From Streptomyces sp. AC550_RSS872 (GTDB taxonomy: Bacteria; Actinomycetota; Actinomycetes; Streptomycetales; Streptomycetaceae): a DNA stretch of 64,000 nt. Location of the stretch: NCBI RefSeq assembly GCF_019049285.1, contig NZ_JAGMUL010000062.1:114541-178540 (forward strand). The letters run 5' to 3'. Under the pieces are notes generated by a model. The model was not told where the DNA came from. It saw nothing but the letters and a program-made list of their open reading frames with translations, and searched no databases. A program made the translations under genes and the position numbers. This document shows positions 17,801 to 26,400 of this stretch, piece by piece; position 1 is the first letter of the stretch; each line of letters begins with the position of its first letter.

Positions 17801-19757
17801 GCTCGACCTGCTCTCGGAGACCGAGCGGGCGAAGGTCACCGGCGAGTGGGCGCACGGACCCGAGGGCCACGTCGGTGCGCGCTCTCTGCCCGAGATGTTC
17901 CGGGAGCGTGCCGCCGGCGCGCCGGACGCGGTCGCTCTCCGCGACGCGCTCGACCCCGCCGCGTCCCTGACCTTCGGGGAGGTCGAGGCCACCTCCAACC
18001 AACTCGCCAGGGAACTGCGGCGACGGGGCGTCGGCGCCGAGTCACGCGTCGCCGTCTGCGCCGAGCGGTCCCCGGAGACGATCGTGCTGCTGCTGGCCGT
18101 CATGAAGGCCGGTGCCGCTTACGTGCCCCTCGACCCGACGTACCCGACGGACCGGCTCCGGTTCATGCTGGCCGATGCCGCAGCCGACCTCGTGCTGGTC
18201 GCGGGTGAGTACCGAGAACGCCTCGGCGAGGGCACGCACACCGCGCGCACGGTGGACGTCGACGCGCTGCGACGGGCGTCCGTCGAGCAGCCCACGACAC
18301 CTCTCGACGTACGCGTCGACCCCGCCCAGCCCGCCTACGTCCTGTACACCTCCGGCTCGACCGGCGTCCCCAAGGGCGTCGTCGGCCTGCACGGGGGCAT
18401 GGTCAACCGACTGGAGTGGATGTGGCGGGAGTTCCCCTTCCAGCCCGGCGAGGTCCTCTGCCAGAAGACTTCGCTGAACTTCCTCGACTCGTTCTGGGAG
18501 ATCTTCGGGCCGCTCTGCCAAGGCGTACCGGTCGTGGTGCTGCCGCAGTCCCTGCTGGTGGACCTGCCCGCGCTGGTCGCGGCGCTCGCCGAGCACCGGG
18601 TCACCCGCATCGTGCTCGTCCCGTCCCTGCTGCGGACCCTCCTCGACACGGTGCCCGGCATCGCCGGTGAACTGCCCGCTCTGCGCCTGTGGGTGAGCAG
18701 CGGCGAGGCCCTTCCGGCCGACCTCGCGGGCCGCTTCCTGAAGGCTCTCCCGGACCGGGTGCTGCTCAACCTGTACGGGGCGTCCGAGATCTCCGCCGAC
18801 GTCACCTGGCACGTGCTCACCGACGCCGACGTGACGGCGGGCAAGGTGCCCCTGGGCAGGCCCATCGCGGGAACCAGCGCGTACCTGCTCGACGAGCTGA
18901 TGCGGCCGGTCCCCGCCGGGGTGGCGGGGGACCTGTACATAGGCGGGCCCGCCCTCGGCCGGGGCTACACCGGACGGCCGGACCTCACGGCCGAGCGCTT
19001 CGTGCCGAACCCCTTCCCCGACGGACCCGGCGGACTGCTCTACCGCACCGGCGACCGGGCGCGGTTCCGGTCCGACGGGGTGATCGAGTACGTCGGCCGG
19101 AGCGACTTGCAGGCCAAGGTCCGTGGGTTCCGGGTCGAGCCCGCCGAGGTCGAACAGGCGCTCGTCGCCCACCCCGCACTGGAACAGGCCGTGGTGACGG
19201 CCGAGGGCGAGGTCCTGGCCGCCTACTGCTTCGCGGCCGAGGGACAGCGGGTCGACGCGGAGGAGCTGCGCCGGCATCTGCACGGGCGGCTGCCCGCCTA
19301 CATGGTCCCGACGTTGTTCGTGCCCTGCGCCGAGCTGCCCTTGACCCCGAGCGGCAAGATCGACCGGAGGGCGCTCAGCGACCTCGCCCGTACCGGGGCA
19401 CGGACCGTGACGGAGGCCTCGGTCGCACCGCGCGACGACGCCGAACGGGCGGTCGCCGTGCTGTGGCAGGAGACGCTCGGCACCACAGGAGCGGTGGGCG
19501 TCCACGACGACTACTGGGCGTCGGGCGGCTACTCGCTGCTCGCCACCAGACTCGCCGTACGCATCCGGGAAGCCTTCGGCGCGGCGTTCCCGCTGGACCG
19601 GTTCTTCGCGGACGCCACCATCGCCGGTGTCGTACGGACCCTGCGGGACGACCCCGACACCGGCCACGAGGTCGACGAGCGTGCGGCGCTGCTGCTGGAG
19701 GTCGCGGAGCTGTCCGACAGCGACCTCGATCGACTGCTGACCCAGGAGGACCTGTGA
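11850..19757 (+). CDS. hybrid PKS-NRPS: KS-AT-KR-ACP-C-A(beta-Ala-like)-PCP
   Basis: 2635 residues; ATG 11850 overlaps the previous stop (TGATG) behind GGAAGGGG. KS has Cys184, ETHGTAT and NIGHLDAAAG. AT has GHSLGE (Ser650) and GFHSP, the malonyl-type motif. KR has an intact GGLGAVG cofactor site and Tyr1347, but the fourth residue after it is Cys rather than the usual Asn. ACP Ser1495. The C domain has HHSVSD at 1685. The A domain has the unusual A4 core NFLDSFWEIF. Aligning its Trp with GrsA gives L-D-W-V-V-S-L-A-D-K, close to the beta-alanine code VDWVISLADK. PCP carries GGYSLL (Ser2562). The module should extend acyl-glycine with a reduced acetate, giving a 4-amino-3-hydroxybutyrate-like unit, then add beta-alanine or a similar beta-amino acid. 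Confidence 0.92.
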   Translation: MSELNEPAEDHGSDIAVVGMACRFPGAPDVETFWANLRDGVESIRHFTSEELAELGVPPEVSGQPGFVPAGAPIDDPEGFDHRFWGYSPREAALLDPQQRLFLETAWSALEHAGHTTSGRSGTIGVYAGMGLSTYLLYNLLDHPDIGDSDTQLAMLGNDKDFLSSRVSYHLDLRGPSMTVQTGCSTSLVAAHLACDSLLSYQCDVALVGGSTVVLPERTGYVHVPGGTASSDGRCRAFDAAGDGTIFGSGAGVLALKRLDDALEDGDTVYAVIKASAVNSDGANRVGFTAPSLDGQAEVVLRAQKIADVDPRTISYVETHGTATKLGDPVEVAALTKAFRQGTDATGYCAIGSVKTNIGHLDAAAGAAGLIKTALALHHGQIPPSLNFDDPNPQIDFAASPFYVNTELADWPDRDGPRRAGVSAFGFGGTNAHILLEQAPATPPAPDGAGPELLVLSAKTPSALEEMTARLARHLEERPELAMADVAHTLRQGRVPFEHRRAFAVRDREDALAVLGDGDPARLHEGTAARQDRPVAFMFAGLGDQYRGMGRDLYQGMPEFRTAVDECCDLLRPLLGRDLRDELGLRGPAVEAPASGGFDLRRMMFGGREEEDDPLRRTGLAHPALFVVEYALARLWQSLGVRPTALIGHSLGEYVAATVAGVFTLEDALNVVVARAKLFDGMPEGAMLAVPLGVEETEGHLDGSLAVALVNGPALTAVSGPVDEIEALERRLADRRIAARRMRAERGFHSPMVAGMAAPLAELIAGIPLSPPRIPLVSNVTGTWMTPEQATDPMYWARHSVSTVRFADGLATLCAERDRSLVEVGPGQSLSALAAEHLAGADPQSRPVVLPSLRAVYDRRRPDDRSHLLDAVAQLWTTGAAVDWDALADPAGRRRVGLPTYPFERTRCRFDPPGDRTGPSRRPPAITRGNDPESWLLAPAWQSAPMPPPAPPRPAGEHWLLLAPAGQDGLPHPLAQSVKDRATAAGHRLTVVAPGTPAPADGPQNAVDHRIDPADPAAYAELLAAFDGDQWPTKVLHLWSVDADGDDPDDDPQTRGMHSLLWLSRALSARSAATPVDLWVVSHGLVCVERADRPRPEVSTLLGAAKCVPQEYEGISVRCVDVAPDDTLGRGADELADRLIDVIAEAPDERLIAYRGRTRWMRTFQPLTLGTARSPLRGDGVYVITGGLGAVGLELADHLADMAASVVLIGRSAFPDEEEWDGWTARHGDADPTSRRIRRLRAMRERGARVLVQRADVTDEAEMNRALAETERLLGPVTGVFHAAGIVGENAFAPIDTLDRRWLDGVMRAKVDGTRVLERTLTGREPEFVLLFSSNAALLGGLGTAGYTSACVFLDSFAQARAERPGTRWISVDMEDWIPDDGLGRPMTSVTRYGVGVADGIRLLSRIAESAEAGVTTIVTADLQERLDRWVRHPEAARRGPVLAGGARHPRPELSTGYAEPCDATETVIAEIWAEMLGVDKVGRDDDFYELGGHSLLATQIVSRARAALGVELSLLNLLRRPTVAGLADYVRSDESEEAAQDPIPLAPRDQALALSYGQQRFWIIDQLTPGNSVYNIPDVVRIEGALDAEVLRSSLDDILARHEALRTSFGLDGERPTQRIATDVSVPLPVTDLRDLPEEQRRQRWEELALAESRRPFDLTRAPLVRAALLRVGDEEHILLLTMHHSVSDAWSTGVFVRELGIHYAGRLGAATEEPPSLPVQYADYSAWQRARLDGPKHEELVEYWRTQLAGAPQLVEFPPDHPRPAAQSFAGATVPLTLPGPLVKGLQQLGGSQGATLFMTLLAAFTFLLHRYSGERDVVVGSPIAGRTHPDVENLIGVFVNMLALRTDVDPGLSFRDLLGRVKETTLAAYAHQELPFELVVEAVAPERSLGHGQLFQNVLVLQNAPLPPLDLAGLHLEQVPMPAVNAKFDLMIMLRETGDEAVGILEYATDLFTEETVRRIGAHFVTLLKKVVADPDRPLARLDLLSETERAKVTGEWAHGPEGHVGARSLPEMFRERAAGAPDAVALRDALDPAASLTFGEVEATSNQLARELRRRGVGAESRVAVCAERSPETIVLLLAVMKAGAAYVPLDPTYPTDRLRFMLADAAADLVLVAGEYRERLGEGTHTARTVDVDALRRASVEQPTTPLDVRVDPAQPAYVLYTSGSTGVPKGVVGLHGGMVNRLEWMWREFPFQPGEVLCQKTSLNFLDSFWEIFGPLCQGVPVVVLPQSLLVDLPALVAALAEHRVTRIVLVPSLLRTLLDTVPGIAGELPALRLWVSSGEALPADLAGRFLKALPDRVLLNLYGASEISADVTWHVLTDADVTAGKVPLGRPIAGTSAYLLDELMRPVPAGVAGDLYIGGPALGRGYTGRPDLTAERFVPNPFPDGPGGLLYRTGDRARFRSDGVIEYVGRSDLQAKVRGFRVEPAEVEQALVAHPALEQAVVTAEGEVLAAYCFAAEGQRVDAEELRRHLHGRLPAYMVPTLFVPCAELPLTPSGKIDRRALSDLARTGARTVTEASVAPRDDAERAVAVLWQETLGTTGAVGVHDDYWASGGYSLLATRLAVRIREAFGAAFPLDRFFADATIAGVVRTLRDDPDTGHEVDERAALLLEVAELSDSDLDRLLTQEDL

Positions 19758-22700
19758 GCGGCACCGGCGGAGACATCGCCGACAAGCGGCGGGAGGCCAT
19801 GCGCCGACTGCTCGCCCAACGCGGACTGAGCACGAGGTCCGAGTCGCGGATCGCAGCCCACCCGGAGCGCGGCAGCGCCCCCCTGTCGTATCCGCAACGC
19901 CAACTGTGGCTGTTCGAGCAGATGTTCCCCGATACGGGGGCGTACAACGTGCCCGCGGCGGTACGGCTGACCGGCACGATCGACGTCCCGGCCCTCCAGG
20001 CCGCCCTGGACGCCTCGATCGCCCGGCACGCCGTCGTACGCGCCACGTTCCGCCTGGAAGGCTCCGAACCCCGGCAGTACTTCGCCCCCGACCCGGACCC
20101 GGTGCCCATCCAGCGCCACGACCTGACCGGGCAGCCGGCCCCCGACCGGGAACGGCGCGCCCGCGAGCTGGCCAGGTCCATCGCCGCCCGCCCGTTCGAC
20201 CTGACCGGCGCACCTCCCCTGGCCGTCCACCTCGTCACCCTGGCCGAGGACGACCACGTCCTGGTGCTCAACATGCACCACCTCGTGGGCGACGCCCTGA
20301 GCTGGGGTGTACTCCTGCGCGAGGTCGCCGCCGGCTATGACGCCGTCCTGCGCGGCGAGAAGCCTGCCGCCGAGCCCACGCCCGTCCACTACGGCGACTT
20401 CGCGCGCTGGCACCGCGACCGGCTGGAGGGCGCCGCGTACGACGACCACATCGCCTACTGGGAGCGGGTGCTGGCCGATCCGCCGCCCGTCCTGGAGCTC
20501 CCGGCCGACCGACCCCGTCCGCTCACCCCGGCGTACCGGGGCGACGTGGTGGACTTCGGCCTGGACGCCGCCACCGTCGCCGGGCTCGGGGAGCTCGGAC
20601 GGCAGGAGGGCGCGACCCTGTTCATGACCGTCATGGCCGCCCTCGACGTCCTCCTGTACCGCTACACCGGCAGGACCGACTTCCTCGTCGCCACCTCGGT
20701 GGCCAACCGCGGCCACTCCCAGGTCGAACCGATGGTCGGCCTCTTCGTCAACACGCTGCTGCTGCGGGCCAGGCTCGACGGTGACCGGACGTTCCGCGAG
20801 GTCCTGCGCCACGTCCGGGAGGCGGCGGGTGAGGCACTCGTCCACCAGGAGGTCCCGTTCGAAAAGGTCGTGGAGCGGCTGCGCCCCGACCGCACCGGGG
20901 GAGCCGTCCCGTACTTCCGGGTGATGTGCACGCTGCGTCCCGCACCGCGCTTCCCCGCGATGGCCGGCCTGCGCTTGACTGACTTCCCCGTCCACAACGG
21001 GACCAGCAAGCGCGACCTCACCCTGAACCTCGTGGAGGACGGCGACACCGTCCTCGGGCAGTTCGAGTACGACACGGAGATCTTCGACCGTGAGACCGTG
21101 ACCCGCCTGGCCGCGCACCTGCGGCAACTGGTGACCGCCGCCCTGGCGGCGCCGGACACCCCGGTCGGCGCACTGCTCATGTTCACCGACGCCGACCACG
21201 CCCCGCCCGCCGAACCGGTCGTCTACCCGGCGCAGGCCTCGTGCGTGCACGAGCTGTTCGCCGAGCAGGCCGCCCGCACCCCGGACGCCGTCGCCGTACA
21301 CGGCGAGGGCACCGCGCTCAGCTTCGCCGAACTCGACCGGCTCGCCAACCAGCTGGCACACCTCCTGCGGGAGGCGGGCGTCGGCCCGGAACGCCCGGTC
21401 GGTCTGTGTCTGGAGCGCACCGCGGCCATGGTCGTGGCCGTGCTCGGCGTGCTCAAGGCGGGCGGTGCCTACGTGCCGGTGGATCCGGCCGACCCGGCGG
21501 CCCGCCGCGCGGCCGTCCTCGGTGACTCCGGTGCCGCCGTCCTCGTCCACACGGGCGGGGCGGACCCCGGGGCCCCGATCAGGACGGTGGAACTCGATGC
21601 GGACTGGACCGCCCTGCGCGACCGGCCCACCGACTGCCCCGACAGCGGGGTGGCACCCGGGAACACCGCGTACATCCTCTACACCTCCGGCTCCACCGGC
21701 GCGCCGAAGGGCGTCGCCGTCGAGCACCGCCAGATCGTCAACTACACCTTCGCGGTCCTGGACAGGCTCGGCGTCGACGAGCCGCTGAGCTACGCGATGC
21801 TGCAACCGCTCACCGTCGACTCGTGCCTGACCATGCTGGTGCCTCCCCTGGTCACCGGCGGAGTGCTGCACCTGATCACCCGTGAGCGCGCCCTCGACGC
21901 GGACGCCCTCGCCGACTACATGACGGAACACCGGGTCGACTGCCTGAAGATCGCCCCCTCTCACCTGAAGGCCCTCATGCGCTCGGGGCGGGGCGAGGAC
22001 CTGCTGCCCCGGCGCCGTCTCGTCATCGGAGGCGAGGCGTCCGCCTGGCCGTGGCTGCGCTCGGTCGCCCGCACCGCCGGTCCGGACTGTCAGGTGTACA
22101 ACCACTACGGGCCCACCGAGACCACCGTGGGCGTGCTGACCTGGCCCGTTCCCCGCGACGCGGAGCCCGAGGCGGTGAATGCCCCGCTGGGCCGGCCGCT
22201 GCCCAACACGACGGTGTACGTGCTCGACCGCGACGGCCGGCAGGTGCCGGCCGGGGTCCCCGGTGAACTCTGCGTATCCGGCGCCAACGTGGCCCGGGGC
22301 TATGTGGGCAGACCGGACCTCACCGCGGCCGCCTTCGTCCCCGACCGCCTCGGCTCGACCGGCGGCGGCGCGGCGGAGCCGCCGGGCGGGGAGAGCGGGG
22401 CCCGGATGTACCGGACCGGTGACCTGGTGCGGCTGCGCCGGGACGGCAACCTCGAGTTCCTGGGGCGCGGCGACGACCAGGTGAAGATCCGCGGGTTCCG
22501 GGTCGAGCTGGGCGAGATCGAGGCAGCCCTGACCGACTGCCCCCTCGTACGGGAGGGGATCGTGGCCGTCCGGCGTGAGGGGCAGCAGGAGCCCCGGATC
22601 GTCGGCTACCTCGTCCCGCAGGACGGCGGGGGCGCCGTGGACGACGGGGCTGCCGGGAGCGTCGACACGAGTGCCGTACTGGAGCACCTGCGGGCACGCC

Positions 22701-23155
22701 TGCCCCGCCACATGGTTCCCTCCGCGCTCGTGGCGCTGTCCGCCCTGCCTCTCTCCGCGCACGGCAAGGTCGACCGGAGGGCACTGCCCGCCCCGGCGCG
22801 CGCCGAAGCGCCCGTGCTCGCCCCCCGCAACGACACGGAGCGGGCCGTCGCCGACCTGTGGCGCGACCTCCTGGGCGTCGACGGCGTCGGCCTCGACCAG
22901 AACTTCTTCGACATCGGCGGCCATTCGCTGTTGCTCATCGAACTGCACCGGCGGCTCGCGGCGGACGTGGGCATCCGCACCGAGCTGATGGAGCTGTTCC
23001 GATCGACCACCGTCCGCGCCCAGGCCGCCCTCGCCGGCGGCGGGACCGGCCCGGCCGGACCCGCCGGCCTGGACAGCGCCAGGGAACGCGGCAGACGGCA
23101 GCAGCAGCAACTGAGGCGCAGGCAGGCCGCCCGGCCGCAACGGCCCGCGCCATGA
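19754..23155 (+). CDS. NRPS module C-A(Asp-like)-PCP
   Basis: 1133 residues. GTG 19754 overlaps the previous stop (GTGA), with AGGAGG just upstream. The C domain has HHLVGD at 175. The A domain (about 495 to 1010) has YTSGSTGAPKG, HYGPTETT, YRTGDL and GKVDRRAL. Its A4 core is TVDSCLTML. Read without a gap, the specificity residues are D-S-T-K-V-G-H-V-G-K, differing at two positions from the aspartate code DLTKVGHIGK. PCP Ser1058. The C-terminus ends in an Arg/Gln-rich tail (RGRRQQQQLRRRQ) like that of the PKS at 48452, a probable docking element. No epimerisation domain is present. The gene closes the first operon: promoter copy 2 begins seven bases after its stop. Substrate may be Asp or a derivative. 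Confidence 0.92.
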   Translation: MSGTGGDIADKRREAMRRLLAQRGLSTRSESRIAAHPERGSAPLSYPQRQLWLFEQMFPDTGAYNVPAAVRLTGTIDVPALQAALDASIARHAVVRATFRLEGSEPRQYFAPDPDPVPIQRHDLTGQPAPDRERRARELARSIAARPFDLTGAPPLAVHLVTLAEDDHVLVLNMHHLVGDALSWGVLLREVAAGYDAVLRGEKPAAEPTPVHYGDFARWHRDRLEGAAYDDHIAYWERVLADPPPVLELPADRPRPLTPAYRGDVVDFGLDAATVAGLGELGRQEGATLFMTVMAALDVLLYRYTGRTDFLVATSVANRGHSQVEPMVGLFVNTLLLRARLDGDRTFREVLRHVREAAGEALVHQEVPFEKVVERLRPDRTGGAVPYFRVMCTLRPAPRFPAMAGLRLTDFPVHNGTSKRDLTLNLVEDGDTVLGQFEYDTEIFDRETVTRLAAHLRQLVTAALAAPDTPVGALLMFTDADHAPPAEPVVYPAQASCVHELFAEQAARTPDAVAVHGEGTALSFAELDRLANQLAHLLREAGVGPERPVGLCLERTAAMVVAVLGVLKAGGAYVPVDPADPAARRAAVLGDSGAAVLVHTGGADPGAPIRTVELDADWTALRDRPTDCPDSGVAPGNTAYILYTSGSTGAPKGVAVEHRQIVNYTFAVLDRLGVDEPLSYAMLQPLTVDSCLTMLVPPLVTGGVLHLITRERALDADALADYMTEHRVDCLKIAPSHLKALMRSGRGEDLLPRRRLVIGGEASAWPWLRSVARTAGPDCQVYNHYGPTETTVGVLTWPVPRDAEPEAVNAPLGRPLPNTTVYVLDRDGRQVPAGVPGELCVSGANVARGYVGRPDLTAAAFVPDRLGSTGGGAAEPPGGESGARMYRTGDLVRLRRDGNLEFLGRGDDQVKIRGFRVELGEIEAALTDCPLVREGIVAVRREGQQEPRIVGYLVPQDGGGAVDDGAAGSVDTSAVLEHLRARLPRHMVPSALVALSALPLSAHGKVDRRALPAPARAEAPVLAPRNDTERAVADLWRDLLGVDGVGLDQNFFDIGGHSLLLIELHRRLAADVGIRTELMELFRSTTVRAQAALAGGGTGPAGPAGLDSARERGRRQQQQLRRRQAARPQRPAP

Positions 23156-23161
23156 CGGATC

Positions 23162-23190
23162 TTGACACCGGGAAGAGCGGCTAAGAGTAT
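23162..23190 (+). promoter_or_regulatory. conserved cluster promoter, copy 2
   Basis: TTGACA (23162-23167), 17 bp, GAGTAT (23185-23190) within CTAAGAGTATG. It starts seven bases after the stop of the upstream NRPS gene and drives the PKS that starts at 23452, leaving a leader of about 255 nt. Shortly downstream CGCTGC and GCAGCG can pair around the conserved CTGC and TGT. The leader has no gene that I can support. Confidence 0.65.
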
Positions 23191-23451
23191 GAGCGGGACG
23201 CTGCCGCAATGTGTCGACGTTCCCGCAGCGCGACCGACAGACCCGGCTCCCGGCCTTCTTCCGGGATTCCCGCCGACTGGTCGTCTCCTTCCCACACCAC
23301 CCGGTTCGCGTCGTCCTGCCGCGCGCCCCGCCCCGGCCGGGGCGGCCCCCGGAACCACGACGGACACCGCCGCCTGCCCGTCGCGGCGGCGCGCGACCGC
23401 GCGCGGGCAGTGTCAGTCAACGCAACGCGGCAGTACGGATTGGAGGAGTAC

Positions 23452-26400
23452 GTGGAAGAGTCCGACGACTCGCAGGAGCTGGGCACCGACATCGCCGTCA
23501 TCGGCATGGCCGGACGATTCCCGGGAGCACCCGACCTGGACCGGTTCTGGTCGAACCTCCGGGACGGCGTCGAGTCCGTGGCCTTCTTCGACGATGCCGA
23601 ACTGCTCGCCGCCGGTGTCCCCGAGGCGGAGTTCTCCCGCCCCGGTTACGTGAAGGCCGGGGCCCGGGCGGAGGGTGTCGACCTCTTCGACGCGGAGTTC
23701 TTCGGGTACACGCCCCGCGAAGCCACCATCATGGACCCGCAGCACCGGATCTTCCTCGAACTGGCCTGGGAGGCACTGGAGCACTCCGGCTACAGTCCCG
23801 GCCGGATCGGGGACAGTGTCGGGGTCTTCGGCGGCGCGGGGACCAGCGCCTACCTCCCGCACGTCTTCGCCAACCTGGAGAGCGGCGCCTCCATCGGCGC
23901 CTCCAACGTGGGGCTCGGAAACGAGCTCGGCTTCCTCACCACGCGCGTCTCCTACAAGCTCGATCTGCACGGCCCGAGCGTCCCCGTGCACACCGCCTGC
24001 TCCAGCTCCCTGGTGGCGGTCCACCTCGCCTGCCAGAGCCTGCTCAGCCACGAGTGCGGCATGGCGATCGCCGGCGGAGTGGCGTTCAAGGTCCCGCCGG
24101 GCAAGGGGTACCAGTACCAGGAGAGCGGCATCATGTCCCCCGACGGGCACTGCCGCCCCTTCGACGCCGACAGCCGGGGGACCGTCTTCAACAACGGCGC
24201 GGGCATCGTCGTACTCAAGCGCCTCGACGACGCGCTGCGCGCCGACGACACGGTGTACGCGGTCATCAAGGGCACCGCCGTCAACAACGACGGCTCCGCG
24301 AAGGCGAGTTTCACCGCGCCCGGTGTGGCCGGGCAGAGCGCCGTCGTACTGGAGGCCCTGGAGATCGCCGGTGTCGAGGCCGGCGACATCAGCTACGTCG
24401 AGGCACACGGCAGCGGCACCAGGATCGGCGACTCCATCGAAATCGAGGCGCTGACCAGGGCCTTCGGCGCCGGCTCGGACCGCACCGGATTCTGCGCGAT
24501 CGGCTCGGTGAAGTCGAACGTCGGCCACCTCGACGCCGCCGCCGGAATCGCCGGGCTTCTCAAGACCACGCTCGCCCTGCGCAACCGCACCCTGCCGCCC
24601 ACCGTCCACTTCCGCCAGGCCAACCCGGCCATCGACTTCTCCAGCACGCCGTTCCACGTCCAGCGGGAGCTCGCCCCCTGGAACACCCCCGACGGCGGCC
24701 CCCGACGAGCCGGGGTGAGCGCCTTCGGGTTCGGCGGCACCAACGCCCACGTCGTCCTCGAGGAAGCACCCGAGCCCGCCCCGCCCGGCCCGACCCGGCC
24801 CTCCCAGGTGCTCGTCCTGTCGGCCCGCACTCCGCAGGCGCTGGAGCGGGCCACCGACCGGCTGGCCGCGCGCCTGCGGCAGGAGGACCTGTCGCTCGCC
24901 GACGTCGCCTTCACCCTGGCGCAGGGCCGCCAGGAGTTCCGCCACCGCCGCGTCGTCGTCGCCCCGGACCCGCACGCCGCGGCGCGCGCCCTGGAAACCC
25001 GCGACGGCGGGAGCGTGACGACCGGCACCGCCGAAGCGGCCTCACCCTCCGTCGCGTTCCTCTTCACCGGGCAGGGCTCCGCGTACCCGGGGATGGCGGA
25101 CGGGCTCTACGCGCACGAGGCGGTGTTCCGCGAGGCCGTCGACCGGTGCGCCGAACTGCTGCGCCCCGAACTCGGCGCGGACGTCCGCGATCTGCTGCTC
25201 GCCGCGCCGGACAACGAGGAAGCGGCCCGCCTGCTCGGTACCACCGCGCTCGCTCAGCCGGCCCTCTTCACCCTGGAACACGCGCTTGCCGAGCTGTGGA
25301 GCTCCTGGGGCGTCACCCCGTCCGCCATGATCGGGCACAGCCTCGGCGAGTACGTGGCCGCCTGCCGCGCGGGGGTCTTCGAACTCGCCGACGCGCTCCG
25401 GCTGGTCGCCCTGCGCGGCAGGCTGATGGAGCGGCAGGCGGGCGGCGCGATGCTCAGCGTCTCCTGCGACCGGGCCACCGTGGAACGGCTCCTGCCCGCC
25501 GAACTGTCCCTGGCGGCGCACAACGGCCCGTCCGACTGTGTCGTGTCGGGTCCGCACGAGGCGGTCGCCGCGTTCGCCACCCTCGCGGAGCGGCAGGGGA
25601 TCGCGACCCGCCCGGTCGCCACCTCCCACGCCTTCCACTCCGCGCTGATGGCCCCGATGGTCGAGGAGTTCACCCACGCCGTCGCCCAGGTGCCCCGGCA
25701 CGAGCCGGCGGTGCCGTTCCTCTCCAACGTGACCGGAGACTGGATCACCGCCCGGGAGGCCACCGACCCCGCCTACTGGGGCCGCCACGTCCTCGCCACG
25801 GTCGAGTTCGCGCGCGGCGTCGAGGTCCTGGCGGCAGACCCGGATGTGGCCCTGCTGGAGGTCGGTCCCGGCCAGACGCTGCGCAGCCTCGCCGCACGGA
25901 CCCTCGCGGGCGCACAGCCGCCGCGCCTGGTGACCGCCACGCTGCCGCACCGGCAGGACGGCCGAGGGCCGCTGGAAACCGCCCAGCGCGCGCTGGGCCT
26001 GCTCTGGCTCCACGGCATCACCCCGGACTGGACCGGCTATCACGCCGACGAGCGGCCCCGCCGTGTGGCGCTGCCCGCCTACCCGTTCGAGCGGACGCGC
26101 CACTGGCTGGAGCCCGCCCCGGCACCACGGGCGCCGCTGACGCCGGGGCCCCACCCGCTCCTGGACGAGTTGCTGGTGCGGACGGTGGACGAAGCGGTCT
26201 TCCGTACGTCCTTCGACCTGGAACGCCACTGGGTGCTCAGCGAGCACAAGATGCTCTCCGAGGCCATCGTGCCGGGCACCACCTACCTGGAGATGGCGCG
26301 CGCCGCGGGCACGGAGTACCTCGGCGAGCAGGTCACCGTCCTCTCCGACGTCGAGTTCCAGGTCCCTCTCCTGGTGACGGCGGAGCAGCCGCGCGTCGCG

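Noticed and set aside
23152..23184. Ten-codon frame MTDLDTGKSG overlapping the NRPS stop as ATGA
   Set aside because: Too short to support, and its end is set by the TAA inside the conserved promoter 11-mer; probably chance.
23209..23451. Extension of the PKS to the ATG at 23209
   Set aside because: Pro/Arg-rich translation without a ribosome site; GGAGGAG directly precedes GTG 23452.
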